15,157 bases of DNA, taken from NCBI GenBank assembly GCA_000754455.1, contig JNSE01000014.1, positions 1 to 15,157 of the forward strand. The letters are read 5' to 3'. This document shows, piece by piece, positions 6,776 through 15,089 of this stretch (the stretch's first letter is position 1; each line of letters begins with the position of its first letter). The position numbers and the translations under genes were made by a program. This stretch comes from an actinobacterium acAMD-2 (lineage in GTDB: Bacteria; Actinomycetota; Actinomycetes; UBA12327). The notes under the pieces are model-generated. The model was given only the letters and a program-made list of their open reading frames with translations. It made no database searches and had not been told where the DNA came from.

Positions 6776-7564
6776 CTACAGCGCGATTTCATCACGGTAG
6801 CGGACGATCCGCGCAAAGGTCTCGATCTCCAGGCTGGCACCACCGACGAGGCCCCCATCAATGTCCGCCTGAGCCATGATTCCAGGGGTATTGGATGCAT
6901 TGACCGAGCCGCCATAGAGAACCCGAATCCCAGCCGCCACGGACTCGCCGAAGGACGCCTCGACCGTGCTACGCAGGGCAGCCGCCACCTCTTGGGCGTC
7001 GTCCGCGGTAGCCACCTGTCCAGTGCCGATGGCCCAGATGGGTTCATAGGCGAGAACCGTCTTGGCTACCTGTTCGGGGGCAAGACCCTCAAGCGCCGCC
7101 TCGAGCTGGCTCACACAATGTTCGACCTGCAGTCCTTGCTGGCGCACTTCAATCGGTTCGCCTACGCAAATAATGGGCGTGATGGAGTGACGTAATGCGG
7201 CTTTGACTTTTGCATTGATCAGCTCATCATCTTCAAGGTGAAACTGGCGGCGCTCGGAGTGCCCCACGACCACGTAACTACATCCCAATTTCGCCAGCAT
7301 GAGTCCGCTGATATCACCGGTTCGCGCTCCCGAGTCCAATTCGCTCACATCTTGGGCGCCATAGACCAGGCGCAGTTTGTCCCCATCAACCAACGTTTGA
7401 ACTGATCGAATATCGGTAAATGGCGGGCACACCACAACATCGACCTCGTCAAAGTCTTGGGGCCTCAAACTAAAGACCAGTTTTTGCACCAAGGCGATGG
7501 CCTCAAGGTGGTTGAGGTTCATCTTCCAGTTGCCCACCATCAAGGGTTTACGAGCCACGCTCAT
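6776..7564 (-). CDS. tpiA: Triosephosphate isomerase
   Basis: TpiA interconverts dihydroxyacetone phosphate and glyceraldehyde 3-phosphate. The 262-residue protein carries the full active site: N12 and K14 in GNWKMN, H102 in VVVGHSERR, E174 in AYEPIWAIGTG, and the phosphate loop YGGSVNASN. The length is typical of actinobacteria. The ATG overlaps the pgk stop as ATGA, and GGAGGA precedes it by six bases. That ribosome site lies in a short inverted repeat inside the last codons of pgk, suggesting coupled translation. It follows gap and pgk in the same operon. Confidence 0.97.
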   Translation of the reverse strand: MSVARKPLMVGNWKMNLNHLEAIALVQKLVFSLRPQDFDEVDVVVCPPFTDIRSVQTLVDGDKLRLVYGAQDVSELDSGARTGDISGLMLAKLGCSYVVVGHSERRQFHLEDDELINAKVKAALRHSITPIICVGEPIEVRQQGLQVEHCVSQLEAALEGLAPEQVAKTVLAYEPIWAIGTGQVATADDAQEVAAALRSTVEASFGESVAAGIRVLYGGSVNASNTPGIMAQADIDGGLVGGASLEIETFARIVRYRDEIAL

Positions 7565-8769
7565 GCTTTGTCCTCCAGGACACTCAAGCCAGGAAGTTCC
7601 CGACCCTCTAGGTATTCCAAACTTGCCCCACCACCGGTAGAGATGTAGCCAAACTGTTCGTCGGCAAACCCTAGATGGCGTACCGCAGCAGCCGAGTCTC
7701 CCCCGCCTACAACCGTGAACGCAGATGAGCTGGCCATTGCCTGCGCAACCGACCGCGTTCCGCTCGCAAACGCGTCAAACTCAAAGACCCCCATGGGGCC
7801 ATTCCAAAACACTGTGGCGGCATCGGAGAGCGCTCCGGCAAACGTCTGCGCGGATTCAGGTCCGATGTCCAACCCCATCCAGTCGTTGGGGATGGCATCC
7901 ACGCTGACAACGGTCGATTCAGCATCACTGGCGAATCGATCCGCAACAACGATGTCTGTTGGCAATACGAGGTCCACGCCCACTGCCTGCGCCTGCGCGA
8001 TGTAGCCGCGACACTGCTCCACGAGGTCTGGCTCCAACAAACTCGAACCTACGCCGTAACCCATGGCAGCCAAGAAGGTGTACACCATCCCGCCACCGAT
8101 AAGGATGCGATCAGCTTTGCCCAAGAAGGTCTCGATCACACCCAACTTGTCCGAAACCTTTGATCCGCCCAGGACAACAGCGTAGGGCCGGTCGTCGCCG
8201 CGAGTGAGGCGTTGCAACACCGACACCTCAGAGGCGATGAGGCGGCCCGCGGCATGAGGAAGCCGCAGAGCGATGTCGTAGACACTGGCGTGCTTGCGGT
8301 GACTGACGCCAAAGCCATCTCCCACGTAGATGTCAGCCAACTGCGCAAGTTGATCCGCAAACGCCCCACGCTCAGCATCGTCTTTGGACGTCTCAGCCCC
8401 CGTGAAACGGAGGTTCTCAAGAAGCGCGACCTGACCATCCACTAAGCCAGCGACCACCCCTTGGGCAGGTTCGCCGACGGTTGTTGGACTGAAGGCGACA
8501 GGTGCATTCAGGAGCTCGCCCAATCGAACGGCAACGGGCTGCAAGGACAAGCCAGCTATTACCTGACCTTTGGGTCGCCCGAGGTGGGACATCACCACGA
8601 CGCGAGCCCCTCGGGCCGCAAGGTCGCTAATCGTTGGCAGCGCGGCTCGGATCCGCCCATCATCGGTGATGGAGACGGTGCCCTCTGGGGATGTCTCTAA
8701 CGGAGTGTTCAGATCAGAGCGAACAAGGACAACTTTGCCTTGAACCTCAAGGTCGTCAATGGATTGCAT
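7561..8769 (-). CDS. pgk: Phosphoglycerate kinase
   Basis: Pgk transfers phosphate between 1,3-bisphosphoglycerate and ADP. The N-terminal substrate domain shows VLVRSDLNTPL and SHLGRPKG. The C-terminal nucleotide domain shows VVLGGSKVSDK, IGGGMVYTFL, WNGPMGVFE and the phosphate loop VVGGGDSAA. The usual RxDxNVP motif reads RSDLNTP here (Val to Thr), a mild variation beside an invariant Asn. I prefer the ATG at 8767-8769 (402 residues) because MQSIDDLEVQGKVVLVRSDL matches the usual start of this family. A GTG at 8791-8793, one base after the gap stop, would add eight residues, and neither start has a clear ribosome site. The stop overlaps the tpiA start by 4 bp. It is the middle gene of gap-pgk-tpiA. 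Confidence 0.96.
   Translation of the reverse strand: MQSIDDLEVQGKVVLVRSDLNTPLETSPEGTVSITDDGRIRAALPTISDLAARGARVVVMSHLGRPKGQVIAGLSLQPVAVRLGELLNAPVAFSPTTVGEPAQGVVAGLVDGQVALLENLRFTGAETSKDDAERGAFADQLAQLADIYVGDGFGVSHRKHASVYDIALRLPHAAGRLIASEVSVLQRLTRGDDRPYAVVLGGSKVSDKLGVIETFLGKADRILIGGGMVYTFLAAMGYGVGSSLLEPDLVEQCRGYIAQAQAVGVDLVLPTDIVVADRFASDAESTVVSVDAIPNDWMGLDIGPESAQTFAGALSDAATVFWNGPMGVFEFDAFASGTRSVAQAMASSSAFTVVGGGDSAAAVRHLGFADEQFGYISTGGGASLEYLEGRELPGLSVLEDKA
7569..7582 (-). promoter_or_regulatory. Inverted repeat overlapping the tpiA ribosome binding site
   Basis: TGTCCTCCAGGACA is a near-perfect palindrome. In the transcript it can form a 5-bp stem with a 4-base loop that holds part of the tpiA Shine-Dalgarno (GGAGGA). 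Ribosomes finishing pgk would open it. The stem is short and folding was not computed. Confidence 0.3.
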
Positions 8770-8794
8770 AGAAGTAGTAAGCGCCGCAGTCACA

Positions 8795-9799
8795 CTAAAG
8801 CGATGCGCCGACGAGGGTCGCCAAGTCGATCAAGCGGTTGGAGTATCCCCACTCGTTGTCGTACCAGCCAACAATCTTGACCTGGTCGCCTTGGACCATT
8901 GTCAAACCTGCGTCCAAGGTGCACGACGCAGGTGAGTTGACGATGTCACTCGACACGATGGGGTCTTCGGTGTATTCCAAGATTCCGCTCAAAGGACCGC
9001 TAGCAGCCGCTGCCGCAAAGGCTGCGTTAACTTCGTCACGCGTAGTTTCGCGCGACAAGGTCACGACTAGGTCCGTCGCAGAACCAGTGGGAACAGGAAC
9101 ACGCAGCGAAATCCCGTCGAGCTTTCCCTTCAGCTCAGGGATAACCAGCGCAGTGGCCTTGGCCGCCCCAGTGGAGGTCGGGATGATGTTGATGGCCGCC
9201 GCACGGGCACGACGCAAATCCTTGTGCGGGAAGTCAAGGATGACCTGATCATTGGTGTACGCGTGGATGGTGGTCATGAGGCCACGCTCAATGCCAAAGG
9301 TGTCCAACAAGACCTTGGCCATAGGCGCAACGCAGTTGGTAGTACAAGAGGCATTGGAGATGATCGTGTGTTGCGCAGGATCGTAAAGATGATCATTGAT
9401 GCCCATGACGATCGTGATGTCTTCGTTCGACGCCGGAGCAGAAATGATGACCTTCTTGGCGCCAGCATCAAGGTGAGCCTTGGCCTTTTCAGCGTCGGTA
9501 AAGATTCCGGTGGACTCAATGACGATGTCCGCGCCCAAATCTCCCCACGGGAGCTCGGCGGGGTTGCGCACAGCCAACGCGGCAAAAGAGTGACCGTCAA
9601 CGGAGAGGGAATCCCCAGATGCCTGAACATCGCGACCCAGGCGACCCAGGATGCTGTCGTACTTGAGCAGGTGCGCCAACGTCTCGTTATCGGTGAGGTC
9701 ATTGACTCCGACAATTTCAATGTTCGGGTTGTCTAACGCGGCCCGGAAGAAATTTCGGCCAATGCGACCAAATCCGTTGATGCCCACCTTGACCGACAC
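8795..9799 (-). CDS. gap: Glyceraldehyde-3-phosphate dehydrogenase, type I
   Basis: Gap oxidises and phosphorylates glyceraldehyde 3-phosphate to 1,3-bisphosphoglycerate with NAD+. The 334 residues show the Rossmann motif GINGFGRIGR at the N-terminus. D34 in GVNDLTD ends the second strand and favours NAD. Catalytic C152 lies in SNASCTTNC, H179 in TTIHAYTNDQ, and the end has YDNEWGYSNR. All features are those of the phosphorylating glycolytic enzyme. The GTG start at 9797-9799 has GAGGAG (plus strand 9805-9810) five bases upstream. It begins the gap-pgk-tpiA cluster, with a 79-bp gap to whiA that could hold a promoter. Codons for LGRLGR (residues 52-57) form an exact 9-bp tandem repeat. Confidence 0.97.
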   Translation of the reverse strand: MSVKVGINGFGRIGRNFFRAALDNPNIEIVGVNDLTDNETLAHLLKYDSILGRLGRDVQASGDSLSVDGHSFAALAVRNPAELPWGDLGADIVIESTGIFTDAEKAKAHLDAGAKKVIISAPASNEDITIVMGINDHLYDPAQHTIISNASCTTNCVAPMAKVLLDTFGIERGLMTTIHAYTNDQVILDFPHKDLRRARAAAINIIPTSTGAAKATALVIPELKGKLDGISLRVPVPTGSATDLVVTLSRETTRDEVNAAFAAAAASGPLSGILEYTEDPIVSSDIVNSPASCTLDAGLTMVQGDQVKIVGWYDNEWGYSNRLIDLATLVGASL

Positions 9800-9837
9800 C
9801 GTGACTCCTCTTCACTCAGTAACTTGATGTGACACAG

Positions 9838-9866
9838 AGCCTAGCGACCGGTGGGTTCTACTCGAA
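9838..9866 (-). promoter_or_regulatory. Candidate gap-operon promoter
   Basis: On the minus strand TTCGAG (plus 9861-9866) and TAGGCT (plus 9838-9843) are 17 bp apart. The -10 fits TANNNT, while the -35 matches TTGACA at only about half its positions. The leader would be about 30 bases and would include the strong GAGGAG. It lies in the only sizeable gap between whiA and gap, where a separate glycolytic promoter is plausible. Confidence 0.3.
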
Positions 9867-9878
9867 GAACGCCGTACC

Positions 9879-10856
9879 TTAGGGCTCCATGTCGGGCGTG
9901 ATGTCTGCCTCAGTATCGGGAATTCCCAAGTCCGATGCCCTCTTGTCAGCCATGGCGAGAAGGCGTCGAATTCGTCCGGCGATCGCATCCTTGGTCATCG
10001 GTGGATCCGCTAAGGCGCCTAGCTCTTCCAAGCTCGCCTGACTGTGTTCGGTGCGCAAACGACCGGCTTCGAGCAAGTGATCGGGGATGTCCTCGCCAAG
10101 GATTTCGAGCGCTCGCTTGACGCGGGCACCAGCCACAACAGCCGCCCGTGCCGAACGACGAAGGTTCGCATCATCGAAGTTAGCCAACCGGTTTGCGGTG
10201 GCACGGACCTCGCGACGCAGGCGACGCTCCTCCCAAGCCAATACCGACTCATGAGCACCTAGGCGAATCAACAACTGGCCGATGGCGTCTCCATCACGCA
10301 AGACCACACGATCTACCCCACGCACTTCGCGGGACTTAGCCACCACACCCAATCGACGCGCGGACCCCACCAGAGCAAGTGCGGCTTCAGGTCCGGGGCA
10401 GGTAATTTCCAGCGCTGACGATCGGCCAGGTTCAGTCAGAGACCCATGCGCGAGGAAAGCTCCACGCCATGCAGCTTCTGCATCGCACGTCGCACCGCTA
10501 ACGACCTGGGGGGCAATGCCTCGGATCGGACGACCTTTGCCGTCAATCAAGCCTGTTTGGCGCGCCAGCAGTTCACCATCGTTGGTCACGCGCACCACGT
10601 AACGATTGCCCTTGCGAATCCCTGATGGAGAAATCACCGACAAGTCGCTGGGGTGACCATAAATCTCGGCGATGTCTTTGCGCAATCGGCGAGCTGCGGC
10701 GCCGGTGTCAAGTTCGGCCTCAACAACAATGCGACCGCCCACAATGTGCAACGCGCCACCGAAGCGAAGCAACGTGGAGACTTCAGACTTGCGACAACAA
10801 ACCTTGGTGACTTCGAGACGAGCGAGCTCATCCTTCACCGCTGCGGTCATGGCCAT
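9879..10856 (-). CDS. whiA: DNA-binding regulator WhiA
   Basis: WhiA combines an N-terminal domain related to LAGLIDADG homing endonucleases (about 1-220, here without endonuclease function in known members) with a C-terminal helix-turn-helix (about 230-310). In Streptomyces it acts with WhiB on division and sporulation genes; in Firmicutes it influences division. Recognisable stretches include KVCCRKSEVSTLLRFGGALH, SGIRKGNRYVVRV, AWRGAFLAHGSLTEPGRS and, in the C-terminal part, LGALADPPMTKDAIAGRIRR. The length (325) is normal. The ATG at 10854-10856 is chosen because AGGA (plus TCCT 10864-10867) is seven bases upstream; a second ATG two codons later overlaps the yvcK stop as ATGA. The whiA start therefore overlaps yvcK by 10 bp. 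It is the last gene of the rapZ-yvcK-whiA trio and is followed by gap. Confidence 0.95.
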   Translation of the reverse strand: MAMTAAVKDELARLEVTKVCCRKSEVSTLLRFGGALHIVGGRIVVEAELDTGAAARRLRKDIAEIYGHPSDLSVISPSGIRKGNRYVVRVTNDGELLARQTGLIDGKGRPIRGIAPQVVSGATCDAEAAWRGAFLAHGSLTEPGRSSALEITCPGPEAALALVGSARRLGVVAKSREVRGVDRVVLRDGDAIGQLLIRLGAHESVLAWEERRLRREVRATANRLANFDDANLRRSARAAVVAGARVKRALEILGEDIPDHLLEAGRLRTEHSQASLEELGALADPPMTKDAIAGRIRRLLAMADKRASDLGIPDTEADITPDMEP

Positions 10857-11824
10857 GGCGTGATCCTGCCACGAGTCATCAACTGCGCGTATGCCGAGGC
10901 TAAGAGTCCCTCATCATGACCGTGCTCAGGATTGTCACGCGCCACAGGAGTAACAACAAGATCAGCCCCAAACCCAGCCACCGTTTGAGTCAACGAGTCC
11001 CGATCCAGGATGCAACTTGGGTCTGCCAGCACGTAATCAAGGCGCAATTCGGGGACATAGGTGCCCAAGACTTCCAGGTGATCTTCGGGAGAAAAACCAG
11101 CGGTTTCGCCGGCTTGTTCGGTCAAATTCAAAGTCACAATGCGCGCAGCAGACGACTGCACCAATGCCTCGCGAACCTGCGGAACGAGCACGTGTGGCAA
11201 AACACTGCTGAACCATGAGCCAGGGCCCATCACGATGTAATCAGCCTCGGCAATAGCCGTTAGTGCCTGCTCACACGGTTTTGGCTCCGCGGGCTCAATC
11301 GCTACGGAGACGACGCGTCCGGGCGTGGAAGCAACAGCCACCTGGCCGCGCACTTCAAACCCCGTGGACGCCGAAGAAGAAATGTATTGACTCTCCTGCG
11401 TAGTCAGGCGAGCGATGAGGTCCACCGGCTCACAACACATAGGCAAGACTCGACCACGAATCTGCAGCAAGTCAGCCATGCGATCGAGTGCAGCGATGGG
11501 ATCCTGCAACTCCTCCATGAGCGCAACCAGCATCAGATTTCCTACCGGGTGGCCGGCCAGATCTCCTCGATCAAAACGATGTTGTGCAACTGAGGACCAC
11601 AGCTGTGCGGCGGTTGATGTATTAGCTAAAGCCGCTAGCGCCATCCGCAGATCACCCGGTGGCAAAACGCCCAAGTCCCGGCGCAACACCCCACTACTTC
11701 CTCCATCATCAGCCACCGTGACAACAGCTGTGATGTTCTCAGATATCTGCGTCAAGGCTCGTAGGCTCAAAGACAGACCATGGCCGCCGCCGAGCGCAAC
11801 GATGCGAGGTGAATCCCCGCTCAT
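10847..11824 (-). CDS. yvcK: YvcK/CofD-like UDP-sugar-binding protein
   Basis: YvcK proteins are related to CofD (2-phospho-L-lactate transferase). They bind UDP-sugars and are needed for cell-shape control and growth on gluconeogenic carbon sources (YvcK in Bacillus, CuvA in mycobacteria). The 325-residue product has the nucleotide-binding start IVALGGGHGLSLSLRAL, the motif TAVVTVADDGGSSGVLRR, LPPGDLRMALAAL, GHPVGNLMLVAL and ADYIVMGPGSWFSSVLPH. These are family hallmarks. It is usually called a gluconeogenesis factor; a CofD reaction is not implied. The start codon overlaps the rapZ stop as ATGA and the end overlaps whiA by 10 bp. No strong ribosome site precedes the ATG, so translation probably depends on ribosomes ending rapZ. 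Confidence 0.95.
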   Translation of the reverse strand: MSGDSPRIVALGGGHGLSLSLRALTQISENITAVVTVADDGGSSGVLRRDLGVLPPGDLRMALAALANTSTAAQLWSSVAQHRFDRGDLAGHPVGNLMLVALMEELQDPIAALDRMADLLQIRGRVLPMCCEPVDLIARLTTQESQYISSSASTGFEVRGQVAVASTPGRVVSVAIEPAEPKPCEQALTAIAEADYIVMGPGSWFSSVLPHVLVPQVREALVQSSAARIVTLNLTEQAGETAGFSPEDHLEVLGTYVPELRLDYVLADPSCILDRDSLTQTVAGFGADLVVTPVARDNPEHGHDEGLLASAYAQLMTRGRITPWP

Positions 11825-12693
11825 TCGCGCCCCAAATCACGATGCAGGACGAGCGTCTCGACTCCCTCTTTGACTAACCGCGCCGCCAAGTGCTCCGTCA
11901 TGGCCACGGACCGGTGCTTGCCACCAGTACAACCAACGGCGATCGTCACGTATCGCTTACCTTCGTGGATATATCCATCGGCGACAAACTTGAGCAATTC
12001 GCTATAGCGATCAAGGAATTCGCGAGCGCGAGGTTGTTCCACCACGTAGTCGCTCACTTCGGCGTCAAGGCCTGTTAAGGGTCGCAATTCGGGAACCCAA
12101 TGAGGGTTGGGCAAGAAACGCACATCAACAACCAAGTCCGCATCAACCGGAATCCCGTACTTATACCCAAACGACATCACCGTAGCCCGTAACTTTTGTG
12201 CACCAGGCTCTGCAAAGGCGGCCGCGACCTTCGCTGACAGTTCATGAACGTTGAGAAAAGACGTGTCAATGACCAGGTCTGCGTTGCCGCGCATCTCCCG
12301 CACCAATTCACGCTCTCGCGTAATGCCGTCGAGCACTCGACCATCGTCCTGCAAAGGATGTGGCCGACGCGATGACTCGAAGCGTCGCACCAAGACTTCG
12401 TCAGCGGCTTCCAGGAACAACACATGCGGATCAAAACCCCGCTCGCGCATCGCTTCGAGGGCAGAAGTGAGTTCGTTAAAGAAGGTGCGATCGCGCGTAT
12501 CCACGGCTAGGGCCAGTCGACCGAGTTCGGGCCGCGGTCCGACCAAGTCGAGCAAGGCTGGCAAGAGTGGCGGTGGGATGTTTTCCACGACGTACCAGCC
12601 GTGGTCTTCCAATGCGTCGGCCGCCGTACTGCGTCCAGCACCAGACATACCGGTGACCACAACAATTTCCGGGGTCTGTCGCGATTCGGTCAT
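11821..12693 (-). CDS. rapZ: RapZ/YvcJ-type nucleotide-binding protein
   Basis: RapZ is an RNA- or metabolite-linked nucleotidase-like protein. In E. coli it delivers the sRNA GlmZ to RNase E to set glucosamine-6-phosphate synthase levels; in Gram-positives its role is less clear. The 290-residue product has a Walker A motif (GMSGAGRSTA, about 15-24) with Arg in place of the usual Lys, as is common in actinobacterial members. It also has VVENIPPPLLP, LFLEAADEVLVRRF and the C-terminal signature IAVGCTGGKHRSVAM. It begins two bases after the uvrC stop and overlaps yvcK by ATGA. The ribosome site is weak, fitting coupling to uvrC. The RNA-adaptor role is from E. coli and should not be assumed here. 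Confidence 0.94.
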   Translation of the reverse strand: MTESRQTPEIVVVTGMSGAGRSTAADALEDHGWYVVENIPPPLLPALLDLVGPRPELGRLALAVDTRDRTFFNELTSALEAMRERGFDPHVLFLEAADEVLVRRFESSRRPHPLQDDGRVLDGITRERELVREMRGNADLVIDTSFLNVHELSAKVAAAFAEPGAQKLRATVMSFGYKYGIPVDADLVVDVRFLPNPHWVPELRPLTGLDAEVSDYVVEQPRAREFLDRYSELLKFVADGYIHEGKRYVTIAVGCTGGKHRSVAMTEHLAARLVKEGVETLVLHRDLGRE

Positions 12694-12695
12694 GT

Positions 12696-14603
12696 CTAAA
12701 TAATCTCGCCAGTAGCGGTATTTATGCCGGCGGGGGCTGATTCGCCGGTCGGCGCGTCATCCACGCTCCCCTGGAGAGCATCGTGGATCTGCATGGCGAG
12801 AGTAGGACCAATTCCCGCTACCGCCTGAAGCTCGTCGACAGTTGCGGCCTTAATGGCGCGAACGGAACGAAACTTCTTGAGCAGCGCAGCCCTCTTGACT
12901 TGACCCAAGCCCGATACCTCATCAAGCTCGCTTGCCGTCATGGCCTTGGATCGCTTCTGCCGGTGAAACGAAATCGCAAAGCGATGCGCCTCATCGCGCA
13001 CTCCCTGAAGCAAAAACAGCGCCTCGCTACCGCGCGACAAGATCACCGGGTGAGCAACACCTGCTGGCCACACCTCTTCCAGTCGTTTGGCCAAACCGAC
13101 AACGGGAATATGACCCATTCCCATTTCTAGTAGCACTTCTTGCGCCGCCTTTGCCTGTGGTTGGCCACCGTCGACCACCAATAAACCAGGTTCATAGGCA
13201 AATCCGGACGATTTCTCTGGATGGGAGAACCGGCGCCGCACGACCTCCTTGATGGACGCAACATCATCGCTTCCCTCCACATCCTTAATGGTGAAGCGAC
13301 GGTAGTGAGACTTCTTTGCCAACCCATCTTCAAAGACCACAAGTGATCCGACCGAGGACGTGCCCTGGAGGTGGGAAATATCAATGCATTCAATACGCAA
13401 CGGAGGATCAACCAGGCCTAGTGCCGTTTGCAGGCTACTCAAGGCCGCACTCCGCGAGGTTAGGTCTGATGCGCGACGGAGTCGATGTTGCATGAGGGTT
13501 TCGTTGGCGTTCGTCAGAACTGTCTCCAGCAGAGACACCTTGGGACCTCGTTGCGGGACCGTCAAGCGGACAGTGGAGCCGCGCACCTGCCCGAGCCAAT
13601 CCTCCAACACCGACTGATCGGCCGGAGGTGAACCAACGAACACCTGTTTGGGAATGTCTTGCGGATCGGTCGCATCGTAGATTTGACGAAGAAAATACGT
13701 CATCAATTCACTGCCTGTGACGTCTTCTACCTTGTCGGTCACCCATCCACGCTTGCCCCGAATTCGGCCATCGCGCACATAGAAAACTTGTACCGCTGCT
13801 TCTAACTCGTCATCAAAAACCGCCACAAAGTCAGCATCGGTTCCTGGTTCCAGCACAACCGTGTTGCGTTCCATCACTTTCTCAAGTGCCGCCAAGTCGT
13901 CGCGAAGGCGAGCTGCCCGTTCATAATCCAATTCCGCAGCAGCCTGCTCCATCGACGCGGTACGAGTTGCTACGTAATCGGACGTCTTCCCGCCCATGAA
14001 CGTGCACAGGTCGTCAACTATGGCTCGGTGCTCTTCGGCACTTACTCTGCCTACGCAAGGAGCAGAACACCGATCGATGTAACCCAAGAGGCACGGCCTG
14101 TCACTTTGCTTTGCACTGCGAAATACCGATGCGCTACAGGTACGTACAGGGAATACGCGAAGCAACTGATCAAGGGTTTCGCGAATGGCCCAAGCCTGTG
14201 CGTAGGGTCCGAAATACTTGGTAGCTTTTCGACGCTGGCCGCGTACGACTTGGGCACGCGGATAGGCCTCACCCACCGTCACTGCTAAGTACGGGTAGGA
14301 CTTGTCGTCCCGATATTTGACATTGAAGCGAGGCTCATAGGTCTTAATCCAGGAATACTCCAGCTGAAATGCTTCCGCCTCGCTTTGAACTATCGTCCAG
14401 TCAACGGTGGCAGCTCGCTCCACCATTGACCTGGTGCGGGGATGAAGCGTGACAGGATCCGCGAAGTAGGAGGTAAGACGAGAGCGCAAGTTCGCTGCTT
14501 TGCCGACATAAATCACCTGCTGATTCGCATCAAAAAATCGATAGACACCCGGCTCGACGGGAATCGCCGAAGTCGCCGGTTTAAGCAGTGTCATCAAGCT
14601 CAC
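12696..14603 (-). CDS. uvrC: UvrABC system protein C
   Basis: UvrC makes both incisions in nucleotide excision repair. The 635-residue protein has an N-terminal GIY-YIG nuclease (PGVYRF with Y21, IYVGKAANLRSRL with R40, E82) and a four-cysteine set C156, C171, C179 and C183, as in UvrC proteins reported to carry an Fe-S cluster. Next come the UVR helix region for UvrB contact (about 214-246) and an RNase H-like nuclease with D408 in ECIDISHLQG, D478 in LLVVDGGQ and H540 in RDEAHRFAI. A tandem helix-hairpin-helix (VSGLGQVKRAALL and VAGIGPTLAMQI) is near the end. A GTG at 14601-14603 overlaps the Rieske stop as GTGA; an ATG three codons later is an alternative, and neither has a strong ribosome site. 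The last ~25 residues are an unconserved polar tail. Confidence 0.96.
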   Translation of the reverse strand: MSLMTLLKPATSAIPVEPGVYRFFDANQQVIYVGKAANLRSRLTSYFADPVTLHPRTRSMVERAATVDWTIVQSEAEAFQLEYSWIKTYEPRFNVKYRDDKSYPYLAVTVGEAYPRAQVVRGQRRKATKYFGPYAQAWAIRETLDQLLRVFPVRTCSASVFRSAKQSDRPCLLGYIDRCSAPCVGRVSAEEHRAIVDDLCTFMGGKTSDYVATRTASMEQAAAELDYERAARLRDDLAALEKVMERNTVVLEPGTDADFVAVFDDELEAAVQVFYVRDGRIRGKRGWVTDKVEDVTGSELMTYFLRQIYDATDPQDIPKQVFVGSPPADQSVLEDWLGQVRGSTVRLTVPQRGPKVSLLETVLTNANETLMQHRLRRASDLTSRSAALSSLQTALGLVDPPLRIECIDISHLQGTSSVGSLVVFEDGLAKKSHYRRFTIKDVEGSDDVASIKEVVRRRFSHPEKSSGFAYEPGLLVVDGGQPQAKAAQEVLLEMGMGHIPVVGLAKRLEEVWPAGVAHPVILSRGSEALFLLQGVRDEAHRFAISFHRQKRSKAMTASELDEVSGLGQVKRAALLKKFRSVRAIKAATVDELQAVAGIGPTLAMQIHDALQGSVDDAPTGESAPAGINTATGEII

Positions 14604-15043
14604 GCAAAGTCGACGATGCCGTTTCGCACCTGCACGGGGATCGTGGCCAATGGAGTTCGGGCCGGACCTTGGACGACGGCGCCGGTCTCCGGATTAAATA
14701 GGCTCCCGTGGCATACACACAGGATCGAGCCCGCTTCAACGCCCTTCACCGTGCAGCCACTATGCGTGCACACAGCGCTGAAGGCATTGATCTGGCCGGC
14801 AGCAGACTTCGTCACCACGATCTTGCGATCATCAACGATCTTGACAACCGAACCGTCGGCGGGAACATCGGATACCGCAACAATCCCCTCGGATGCGCCA
14901 CCTTTTGCGGCTGGGGTGGTCGTTGGTTCGGTAGCAGCGCGTTCAGTTTGTTCGTCACCACACGCGGCAAGCAATGGAGCAGCCGCACCGGCCACAGCAA
15001 TAACCGCACCGGTTTGAAGAACGCCTCTACGGGATGGACTCAT
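14600..15043 (-). CDS. Tat-exported Rieske [2Fe-2S] lipoprotein
   Basis: This small Rieske-fold protein is probably an electron carrier anchored outside the membrane. Its start has a twin-arginine signal (SRRGVLQ), a hydrophobic stretch (about 11-27) and a lipobox LLAAC with C28 as the likely lipidated residue. A Thr/Ala-rich spacer follows. The cluster motifs are intact: CTHSGC (C92, H94, C97) and CVCHGS (C109, C111, H112), so C92, H94, C109 and H112 would bind the cluster and C97-C111 would form the stabilising disulfide. At 147 residues it is far shorter than the Rieske subunit of a bc complex, and no cytochrome b or c1 gene is near. AGGAGG (plus CCTCCT 15049-15054) lies five bases before the ATG. 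Its redox partner is unknown. It is cotranscribed and overlapping with uvrC. Confidence 0.93.
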   Translation of the reverse strand: MSPSRRGVLQTGAVIAVAGAAAPLLAACGDEQTERAATEPTTTPAAKGGASEGIVAVSDVPADGSVVKIVDDRKIVVTKSAAGQINAFSAVCTHSGCTVKGVEAGSILCVCHGSLFNPETGAVVQGPARTPLATIPVQVRNGIVDFA

Positions 15044-15089
15044 TTGTGCCTCCTATGGTGGATTTATGACTCTAGACGACAGGACGAAA

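Noticed and set aside
8769..8793. Phosphoglycerate kinase starting at the GTG just after gap
   Set aside because: It is possible, but the added eight residues are not family-like and there is no ribosome site; kept only as an alternative start.
9632..9649. Exact tandem GCGACCCAG repeat inside gap
   Set aside because: It encodes LGRLGR at a position where relatives have a segment of the same length (SILGRL plus three residues), so it seems a chance codon match rather than an insertion or repeat element.
14442..15017. A 191-codon plus-strand open frame antisense to uvrC and the Rieske gene
   Set aside because: Its product has no recognisable motif, and it lies opposite two clear protein families; it is a shadow of their codon bias.
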